From the NCBI GenBank assembly GCA_964370635.1, contig CAYJJU010000006.1:52645-116644 (forward strand): a stretch of 64,000 nt of DNA. The letters run 5' to 3'. The notes under the pieces are model-generated. The model made no database searches. It was given only the letters and a program-made list of their open reading frames with translations, and had not been told where the DNA came from. Both the position numbers and the translations under genes were made by a program. Numbering within the stretch: position 1 is the stretch's first letter; every line of letters begins with the position of its first letter. Origin of the DNA: SIG603 sp964370635 (GTDB lineage: Bacteria; Bacillota; Clostridia; Oscillospirales; Acutalibacteraceae). This document shows positions 57,886 through 64,000 of the stretch, in pieces.

Positions 57886-59136
57886 TTACTGGATATCAAG
57901 TTCTTCAAGCGGCTGTGGTTTTGCAAAATGATAACCTTGAGAATAATCGACTTTTTCTCTTATTAGTATTCTTTGAATTTCTTCATCTTCTACAAACTCG
58001 GCTACTGTTTTTGAACCTATTAAATTTGCCATAAAGCATATTGACTCTAAAATCGTCCTACTATCTGGATTTACCGGCAAATTTTTAATGATTTCTCCGT
58101 CTATTTTAACTATATCCGGCTTAAGCGATATAATTGATGTGTAATTTGCGAAACCTACTCCAAAATCATCTACTGCTATCTCACAGCCAATTTCTCGTAA
58201 GTCGTCTAAAAAGGCATATAGTTTTTCACCGGTATTATAATTTTCCGTTTCAACAAATTCAATTATAAGTCTATCCGGATTACTAAAACGTTTTATTCTT
58301 TCTAAGAACCAATTTGAAAACTCGGTGTTTTCAACATCAAACAAAGATATGTTTATGCAAATTACTTTTCTGTTATTTTCAAAATCAGACAAAACTTTTT
58401 CTATCATTATTCTGCTAAGTGTGTGATAGAGTTTATATTTTTTTGCAATATTTAAAAACATTCCCGGCGGATAAACCTTACCGTCGGCGTCTTTTATTCG
58501 CATTAGAGCCTCATATTTATCGATTTCACCACTTGCATTATTATGTATTCCTTGATAATACGGGATAACTTTATCTTCACTGATTGCGTAATTAATGAGA
58601 TCAAAAATCTCCACTGCCTGTTTGTTTTCTGTGTTAAGCAGCTCTCTTTCGTTTGAAGCAACTATATAGTTATTTTGAGACTTTCGGTGAAAGTAAAAGG
58701 CACTATGTGCCCTGTCTATAATATCCTCACTGCCATACACCACAACAAAACGTGAAAGCGCATTAAGCTGGGCCTCTTTTGAGGTGGATATCATGTACTG
58801 CTCGTACGTTTCCTGCATGAGCCTTTCAAAATCCTTATCGCTCATATCCTCTGTCGCAGCAACTATAAAGTTTTTGTAGTTATAAATATAATGAAAAACG
58901 CAGTGACCAAGACCCATCTTTTGAATATCTTGTCTTCCCTGTGTTAAAACTTCCTTGCAACCTAAAGCATAGGAATCTAATCCAAAAGTCGCAATCATCA
59001 TGTCTGCGTTTACAATTTCTGTCATGCAGATTTTATTAATTTTAAGCCTTTTTATGTCCTCTTTAAATTTTTCAAGCCTAAAAACATTAAAATCCGGATG
59101 AACCTCGTTTAAATCGATATATCTATCACCATTCAT
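57886..59136 (-). CDS. EAL-domain c-di-GMP phosphodiesterase
   Basis: A 416-residue protein. The C-terminal EAL domain (residues about 165-410) has the active-site motifs: KYEALMRI (the EAL), CINISL, IVDDFGVGFANYTSI-like AVDDFGVGFANY, KIDGEI and AEFVEDEE. It should hydrolyse c-di-GMP. The N-terminal 150 residues are a possibly sensory domain I do not recognise. There is no membrane segment. GGAGG lies before the ATG. It sits between the hydrogenase module and spo0A. Confidence 0.93.
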   Translation of the reverse strand: MNGDRYIDLNEVHPDFNVFRLEKFKEDIKRLKINKICMTEIVNADMMIATFGLDSYALGCKEVLTQGRQDIQKMGLGHCVFHYIYNYKNFIVAATEDMSDKDFERLMQETYEQYMISTSKEAQLNALSRFVVVYGSEDIIDRAHSAFYFHRKSQNNYIVASNERELLNTENKQAVEIFDLINYAISEDKVIPYYQGIHNNASGEIDKYEALMRIKDADGKVYPPGMFLNIAKKYKLYHTLSRIMIEKVLSDFENNRKVICINISLFDVENTEFSNWFLERIKRFSNPDRLIIEFVETENYNTGEKLYAFLDDLREIGCEIAVDDFGVGFANYTSIISLKPDIVKIDGEIIKNLPVNPDSRTILESICFMANLIGSKTVAEFVEDEEIQRILIREKVDYSQGYHFAKPQPLEELDIQ

Positions 59137-59423
59137 TTTGCAAACCTCCGTAAGTATGCAGAAAAAAGTAAACTACACAAGTTCACTCATTTAAATATTT
59201 GTAATTTTGCTATTCCCCATCATATATGACAAATAGTATTCCCACAAAAAATTGTAACAATATATAACATAAAAGTCAATACGAGAATGGAAATAAAATG
59301 TAAAAAATTTAAAGCAACTTAAATTTGCTGTTAATTCTATATAAAAATTCTAAGAAAACATAAACTTTCAAAATATACTGAAACTTCTAAATTTTTGCTA
59401 AATCAAGGTCAAAGTGTACAATT

Positions 59424-59432
59424 TTCGACAAA
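59424..59432 (-). promoter_or_regulatory. Candidate Spo0A box upstream of spo0A
   Basis: TTCGACAAA is the exact complement of the 0A consensus TTTGTCGAA. It lies about 30 bp upstream of the -35 hexamer, where an autoregulatory site would be expected. Confidence 0.6.
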
Positions 59433-59463
59433 TAATTTTTTCACCATTTTACGCCAAACCCCC

Positions 59464-59492
59464 TTGAAATTACTGGAAATCTGTGGTAAACT
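59464..59492 (+). promoter_or_regulatory. Promoter of spo0A
   Basis: TTGAAA (59464-59469), 17 bp and TAAACT (59487-59492) with an extended TG. I see no convincing sigma-H promoter. Confidence 0.65.
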
Positions 59493-59521
59493 TTGGTCAC
59501 AAAATATTTTAGGAGGTTCAA

Positions 59522-60289
59522 ATGGAAAATTTATCAAAAGTCCTTATTTGTTCTGAAGACGGTGAATGGGGTCGCGATTCAATCGAAAAACTATCTTCAC
59601 TTGGAGCGGAAATTGAATTTGTAAGAAAAAACGGTCAAGTGCTACTGGACAAAATCTTACAAATTAAGCCAAACATTGTTATCATGGATTTATTCATGCC
59701 AAATCTTGATGCAATAAGCATAATATCCTCTGTAAAAAGTACGGCAAATTTCCTTCCGTTTTTCATCGTAATAGCATCCTACTCTACACCTATGCTTGAA
59801 AGAGAAGTCATAAACGCAGGTGCTAACATGTTTATACTCTCACCGTTTAACAAAATTGAAATTGGGGAAAAAATCATGAAATCATTTAATTCAAAAAGCA
59901 ACGTACCACAAGCAGATGCAAACTCGCCCTCTTTAAGAGTGCAAGTAACAAACATTTTACATCAAATAGGCGTTCCGGCGCATATTAAGGGCTATCATTA
60001 TTTAAGAGATTCAATAATCATGGCAATACGTGAACCTGACATAATAAATGCCGTCACAAAACAGCTTTACCCAAGTGTTGCAAAAGAATACAACACCACA
60101 AGCTCAAGAGTAGAAAGAGCCATAAGACACGCAATTGAAGTCGCATGGGACAGAGGCGATGTAGACGTTTTAAACTCATTTTTCGGCTACACCATACATA
60201 ATACCAGAGGAAAACCAACAAACAGTGAATTTATCGCAATGATATCAGACAAGCTTTCTCTTGAACTTGCGGCAAAAGTTTCGGTTTAA
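59522..60289 (+). CDS. spo0A: Sporulation master regulator Spo0A with an atypical receiver domain
   Basis: Spo0A controls entry into sporulation. The C-terminal DNA-binding domain is canonical (IGVPAHIKGYHYLRDSI, then SSRVERAIRHAIEVAWDRGD). The receiver (residues 1-125) keeps the acceptor Asp in IVIMDLFMPN and an acidic pair (SED). The conserved Thr/Ser position reads IASYS in place of LTAF, and the conserved Lys of LKPF is Ser (ILSPFN). Signalling through phosphorylation may therefore differ. AGGAGG lies before the ATG. It is separated from spoIVB by an accessory island. Confidence 0.96.
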   Translation: MENLSKVLICSEDGEWGRDSIEKLSSLGAEIEFVRKNGQVLLDKILQIKPNIVIMDLFMPNLDAISIISSVKSTANFLPFFIVIASYSTPMLEREVINAGANMFILSPFNKIEIGEKIMKSFNSKSNVPQADANSPSLRVQVTNILHQIGVPAHIKGYHYLRDSIIMAIREPDIINAVTKQLYPSVAKEYNTTSSRVERAIRHAIEVAWDRGDVDVLNSFFGYTIHNTRGKPTNSEFIAMISDKLSLELAAKVSV

Positions 60290-60298
60290 TAAGCTTAA

Positions 60299-61177
60299 TT
60301 AATTGTAGGTAACAGTAAAATCAAATTCTTTTATTTGATTAGATTTTAGGAAAACCATATGCCTTTTTTGAGAAAACTCATCGTTTTCATCGGTGGTTGT
60401 GGCACAACCCACCCACGGCTCAAGTGCGACAAAAGGTGCATCATTTTGAGCCGACCAAATACCCAGCATTTTAAAATCAGAAATATCCATCGTTAAAGAT
60501 TTATTACTTTTTTTACTTATAATAGATACAGATTTTGACTTTAAGCCCTCAAACACCAAGGCATCAGTATAAAAAAGACTGTGTTTTAAAGGAATTAAAT
60601 TCTCATCACTTAGTGCAAGCGCAGTCTTTGTAAAGTCAATCAAGCATTCTTTTAAGTCAATTTGAGGACAGGCGACATTTTCTTTTTCGGAAAACACAAT
60701 GTCATAATCCTCAAACGCCTCGCCCTCAAATAGCGGCACATTAAAAGCAGGGTGACCACCCACACAAAAGCACATTTCACCCTCCCCTGTGTTTTTCACA
60801 GAAAACTTTGTCACTATACCCTTATCACAAAGTGTGTAACTTACCAGAAAAATAAAATCATACGGATAAAACTGTTTTGTTTTTTCACTTGATTTCAAAC
60901 TTAAAACCACATGTGTTTCACTTTTTTCTACTAAATCAAACTCCATTTTTCTAGCAAAACCATGTCTTACCATTTGGTAAGTTTTGTTTTCAATATTTGT
61001 TTTTTCATTTCTCAGCGCTCCGACTATAGGAAATAGCACAGGCGCTTGACCTGACCAAAATTTCGGGTCTCCCTGCCACAACAGTTCAAACCCGTCCTCC
61101 CTTACTAGGGACTTTAGCTCCGCCCCTAAAGTCGTAATTTTTGCGATCGTGTTATTGTTTTTAAGTAAAATCTCCAT
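60299..61177 (-). CDS. Aldose 1-epimerase-family protein
   Basis: A 292-residue galactose-mutarotase-fold enzyme, likely acting on free or phosphorylated sugars (LacX-like). Conserved features are LFPIVGALRN, the VRHGFARKMEF segment with its His, and a GGHPAFNVPL motif. A VALEPWVGCATT end is typical. GGAGG lies before the ATG. It is convergent with spo0A, only 9 bp away. Confidence 0.88.
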   Translation of the reverse strand: MEILLKNNNTIAKITTLGAELKSLVREDGFELLWQGDPKFWSGQAPVLFPIVGALRNEKTNIENKTYQMVRHGFARKMEFDLVEKSETHVVLSLKSSEKTKQFYPYDFIFLVSYTLCDKGIVTKFSVKNTGEGEMCFCVGGHPAFNVPLFEGEAFEDYDIVFSEKENVACPQIDLKECLIDFTKTALALSDENLIPLKHSLFYTDALVFEGLKSKSVSIISKKSNKSLTMDISDFKMLGIWSAQNDAPFVALEPWVGCATTTDENDEFSQKRHMVFLKSNQIKEFDFTVTYN

Positions 61178-61263
61178 GATAGTCCTCCATTAATTATTTT
61201 ATTATATACAAAGTTCTATATTTATGATAAAATTAAGTCCTAAAAAATTTGCGAGGTTGAAAA

Positions 61264-61719
61264 ATGAGAGCAGTTATACAAAGAATAGACAGTGCCACCG
61301 TGCTTATTGACAAAAACGAAGAAAGAAGCGTAGATAAAGGTTTGCTTGTGTTTTTAGGCGTCATGAAAGACGACAGCCATGAAGACGCAAACTATCTAGC
61401 AAAGAAAATATGCGATTTAAGAATTTTTTCCGACGAAAATGACAAACTAAACCTAAGTCTTGACGACATAGGCGGAGAAATTCTTTTAATATCAAATTTT
61501 ACCTTATCTGCCGATTTAAGGCGTGGCAAAAGACCGTCTTTTGATAGCGCCGCAAAGCAAGAAGAGGCAAATAATTTGTATGTGTATTTTAAAGAGCTTC
61601 TTTTTGAAAGAATGACAAAAGAACGTGTAAAAAGCGGAGAATTTGGCGCACATATGGACATCACCGCAAAAAACAACGGTCCTATAACTTTAATTTTAGA
61701 CACTAAGGTCAAAGCATAA
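61264..61719 (+). CDS. dtd: D-aminoacyl-tRNA deacylase
   Basis: Removes D-amino acids and glycine mischarged on tRNA. The 151 residues show the DTD opening MRAVIQRIDSATVLID and the conserved LISNFTLSADLRRGKRPSFD stretch. The C-terminal end (GAHMDITAKNNGPITLILDT) carries the GP motif. GCGAGG lies before the ATG. It is monocistronic and its stop lies next to the convergent lipid kinase gene. Confidence 0.97.
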   Translation: MRAVIQRIDSATVLIDKNEERSVDKGLLVFLGVMKDDSHEDANYLAKKICDLRIFSDENDKLNLSLDDIGGEILLISNFTLSADLRRGKRPSFDSAAKQEEANNLYVYFKELLFERMTKERVKSGEFGAHMDITAKNNGPITLILDTKVKA

Positions 61720-61721
61720 AT

Positions 61722-62639
61722 TTATTTCTCATCGGGTAAAATAAATTTGATTTTATATTTACTTAGAGAAAATTTCGCGTGTCTACCCTTAACACATTCG
61801 CCGTCACAGTTGACATACATATCTTTTTTTGAAGTAATTTCCAGTGAATTTGCATTATAAGTAAATAAATACGGTTTAAAAATTGGAGAGTCTAGGTACT
61901 CTCCCTTTTTGTATATTTTAACCATTTTTGGAATTTTAAAAAGAGGTGGTTTTTTAATTAGTATGACATTTAAAACTCCGTCATCAAGCTTTGCGTGAGG
62001 AGCGCAGTTGTAGCCGCCGCCATAATATTTTCCATTTGCCAAGAGGGCAAACAAAAACCTTCCGCTAATTTCTAAATCTCCGGTTTCAAGGCCTATTTTA
62101 AGCTCTAAATCGTCGCCAACTCTACCTAAAAAGCATTTAGCCACGGCTAAATCGTAGGACATTGAGCCGCTAATAAATGGTTTATTTTTGTATTTTACCA
62201 TTTCATATGCAACTTTTGCATCAAAGCCTACAGAGCAGACATTCATTGAACAGCCCTCGTCGCTGTCCATCACATCGACTTCTATAGATTTTGAATTAAT
62301 TTGAGATTTAATATTTAAAAACCGTGAAAACTCGCCAAAACTTCTCACATAATCGTTTCCGCTTCCCGTCGGGAAGATGCCTATTTCCACATTTTTACGC
62401 CCATACACGCCCCTTGCAATTTCAAGCAAAGTGCCGTCTCCGCCTACACCATAAATTCTAAGCGGAGTTTTTTCATCACATATACTGCTACAATACCTTG
62501 TAATGTCGCCCTTAGCCTTGCTTTCGTACAAGGTAAAGTCCAGACTATTTTCCTCAAAATATGTTTTTAAAACCTGCAGGCACTTTTTAGCAACGGAGCT
62601 TATCCCAGCCACAGGGTTATAAATAATTATGTACCGCAA
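61722..62639 (-). CDS. YegS/BmrU-family lipid kinase
   Basis: A 305-residue diacylglycerol-kinase-like enzyme that phosphorylates lipids at the membrane. It has the NPVAGISSVAK opening, the nucleotide loop GVGGDGTLLEIARGV and the GSGNDYVRSFG motif. The start is TTG, with GATGAGG close upstream. It follows the RNA methyltransferase by 12 bp and is co-transcribed with it. Confidence 0.93.
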   Translation of the reverse strand: MRYIIIYNPVAGISSVAKKCLQVLKTYFEENSLDFTLYESKAKGDITRYCSSICDEKTPLRIYGVGGDGTLLEIARGVYGRKNVEIGIFPTGSGNDYVRSFGEFSRFLNIKSQINSKSIEVDVMDSDEGCSMNVCSVGFDAKVAYEMVKYKNKPFISGSMSYDLAVAKCFLGRVGDDLELKIGLETGDLEISGRFLFALLANGKYYGGGYNCAPHAKLDDGVLNVILIKKPPLFKIPKMVKIYKKGEYLDSPIFKPYLFTYNANSLEITSKKDMYVNCDGECVKGRHAKFSLSKYKIKFILPDEK

Positions 62640-62651
62640 AACCTCATCTCC

Positions 62652-63770
62652 CTATTTAAAATACTGAAAAACTTGGCATTTTAGCATGCCATTATATAGT
62701 TTTCTTCTCTTATCGGCCTTTCTACCAAAACATTTTTCAAAGTCCTCATCAGGGCTGATAATTGTATAGCCCCACCCTCTTTTTCGCTCAAAAACCTCTC
62801 CTAGGGTCTTATATATATCTTGTGCCGCTTTTACATCTAGCAGTCTTTCGCCATAAGGAGGGTTGCAAACCACACAGCCAAAATCGCTTAAAGGAGCAAA
62901 ATCCTTTACCTCTCTTACCATGGCGTCAACGCATGGTGCGACTCCTGCTTTTTTAGCATTCTCAAGTGTAAGCGCTACCGCATGCGGGTCAATGTCAAAA
63001 CCTGTCGCTGTAAAGCCAGTGTTTTTCTTAATTAAATCTTTCGCACGTGCCCTCTCGTCTTCCCAAATTGATTTATCTATCCATCTAAAATTTTGTGCCG
63101 AAAAAGAGCGCTTTATGCCCGGTGCGATATTTAGCGCATAAAGGCAAGACTCTATGAGCATAGTGCCCGAGCCGCAAAACGGGTCATAAAATGTTCCGTC
63201 ACTTCTAAGCCTTGCGATATTTGCCATAGCGGCCGCAAGTGTTTCCTTTATTGGCGCATCTGTCGACTTTCTTCTATATCCTCTTTTATGAAGTCCTGCA
63301 CCGCTTGTGTCTATCATAAGACTTACCTTGTCTTTCATAATTAAAAACTGGACTTGATTTGTTGTAGAATTTTCCTCAAACCATTCGATATTATACTTTG
63401 ATTTAAGACGCTCTACTATCGCTTTTTTTATTATAGACTGACAGTTTGTGACGCTTGCAAGCTGGCTTGACACGCAGCTTCCCTTTACGGGGAACGCATC
63501 GTTTCTCCCTACAAAATTTTCCCATGGCAAGTTTTTAACGCCGTCAAAAAGTGCGTCAAAATCCATTGCCATAAATTCGCCGATTAGAATTTGCACCCTT
63601 TCTGAGTATCTGAGATTAATATTCGCGCGTGCTATAGCCCTCTCGTCTCCGTCAAATAACACTCTGCCATTTTCCGCCATGACATTTTCCATGCCCATAT
63701 TTTTAAGGTCTGTTGAAACCAAACCCTCAACCCCTAAACGGCAAGGGGTAATTAATTTAAAATCTGCCAA
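62652..63770 (-). CDS. THUMP-domain RNA methyltransferase (RlmL/YpsC-like)
   Basis: A SAM-dependent RNA N2-guanine methyltransferase. The N-terminal THUMP region (PCRLGVEGLVSTDLKNMG) binds RNA. The Rossmann domain has FYDPFCGSGTMLIE and the catalytic NPPYGERL motif. The target is probably 23S rRNA by family. I favour TTG 63770 behind AGGTGG; GTG 63779 overlaps that site and is the alternative. It leads the operon with the lipid kinase. Confidence 0.92.
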   Translation of the reverse strand: MADFKLITPCRLGVEGLVSTDLKNMGMENVMAENGRVLFDGDERAIARANINLRYSERVQILIGEFMAMDFDALFDGVKNLPWENFVGRNDAFPVKGSCVSSQLASVTNCQSIIKKAIVERLKSKYNIEWFEENSTTNQVQFLIMKDKVSLMIDTSGAGLHKRGYRRKSTDAPIKETLAAAMANIARLRSDGTFYDPFCGSGTMLIESCLYALNIAPGIKRSFSAQNFRWIDKSIWEDERARAKDLIKKNTGFTATGFDIDPHAVALTLENAKKAGVAPCVDAMVREVKDFAPLSDFGCVVCNPPYGERLLDVKAAQDIYKTLGEVFERKRGWGYTIISPDEDFEKCFGRKADKRRKLYNGMLKCQVFQYFK

Positions 63771-63895
63771 AACATCCACCTACTATTCATTTAATAATTT
63801 AATGATAACATATTACATGCTAAAAATAAAGGGGAAAGTAGTTAATAGTTGAGAGTTGACAGTTGAGATCGGTGAATTTACACAAACACAATGTA

Positions 63896-63976
63896 GGGGT
63901 CGATGCCAACATCGACCCGCAGACTGTCGAAAACCCCGCAACCTCAAAAAAATGAGCCAGCTTGGCTCATTTTTTT
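63896..63976. repeat. Dispersed hairpin-rich repeat element, second copy
   Basis: GGGTCGATG/CATCGACCC (63897-63918) is followed by GACTGTCGAAAA (63922-63933). Then comes a perfect terminator-like hairpin, TGAGCCA/TGGCTCA, flanked by seven A and seven T (63946-63976). The order and the GACTGTCGAAAA string match the element at 20339-20450. The preceding 120 bp (AGTTGAGAGTTGACAGTTGA, about 63848-63867) are short tandem-like repeats. Confidence 0.6.
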
Positions 63977-64000
63977 GCTTCCTGCGTCACAAACACTTGC

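Larger units (their letters stand above)
59137..59521. other. AT-rich divergent region upstream of spo0A
   Basis: A 385-bp gap between the divergent EAL and spo0A genes. No gene is visible. The right part holds a perfect 0A box (59424-59432) and a sigma-A-type promoter for spo0A. The left part is AT-rich and without clear signals. Confidence 0.7.

Noticed and set aside
1..64000. CRISPR arrays, transposases, phage structural genes or rRNA
   Set aside because: I looked for regular spaced repeats, IS-type transposase frames, phage genes and rRNA segments and saw none in this window.

Overview
The window comes from a low-GC, spore-forming, flagellated anaerobe of the class Clostridia. The evidence is the combination of spoIVB, spo0A, a SpoIIE-type phosphatase, a Firmicutes flagellar cluster, T-box control of alaS, ferredoxin-linked 2-oxoacid oxidoreductase, [FeFe] hydrogenases, ThyX and Rex. 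No rRNA gene is present, so I cannot name a family or genus. Most genes carry clear Shine-Dalgarno sites and many have near-consensus sigma-A promoters.

Layout. 1-10.8 kb: flagellar genes. fliE and fliF are on the minus strand. Divergent from them is a long plus-strand operon: flgM, a FlgN-type chaperone, flgK, flgL, a DUF6470-type gene, a coiled-coil gene, a very long fliD, fliS, flgB and flgC. 10.8-15.7 kb: a Nudix gene, then a minus-strand housekeeping set including rsmA and a polytopic membrane protein, led by tRNA-Gly. 15.9-18.8 kb: a small accessory patch at tRNA-Arg with an XRE regulator, a truncated ORF, a Fic protein and an SDR. 18.9-30.3 kb: ppa, a PhnP-like hydrolase, a DUF3006 gene, ftsK/spoIIIE, uppP, tepA, an AEC transporter and an acn-icd-rex operon. 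30.3-38.7 kb: a C39-like peptidase, RNase M5, holA, comEC with a degenerate C-terminal domain, a phosphoribosyltransferase, a HIT protein and alaS behind a T-box. 38.7-48.5 kb: an Fe-S aldo/keto reductase, then a long minus-strand run (P-loop ATPase, ferredoxin and alpha, beta and gamma subunits of a 2-oxoacid:ferredoxin oxidoreductase, thyX, tmk, DJ-1, formyl-THF cyclo-ligase, mltG, U32 peptidase). 48.9-60.3 kb: spoIVB and spo0A, normally neighbours, separated by about 9.4 kb of accessory signalling genes. 60.3-64 kb: an aldose-epimerase-like protein, dtd, a lipid kinase and an RNA methyltransferase.

The most interesting part is the spoIVB-spo0A interval. It holds an AraC-GGDEF fusion, a methyltransferase and a MazG-like gene, the last two each preceded by a copy of a 263-bp module. 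The module carries a 76-bp piece of the spoIVB 3' end, a GC-rich hairpin and a near-perfect sigma-A promoter. Next comes a four-gene hydrogen-sensing module: a [2Fe-2S] protein, a sensory [FeFe] hydrogenase with a PAS domain, a SpoIIE/PP2C phosphatase and a second, group-B-like [FeFe] hydrogenase. An EAL c-di-GMP phosphodiesterase precedes spo0A. Spo0A keeps its phospho-acceptor Asp but lacks the receiver's conserved Thr and Lys. Candidate 0A boxes lie upstream of spo0A and in the divergent flagellar promoter region. My inference is that hydrogen, c-di-GMP and sporulation/motility control may be linked here.
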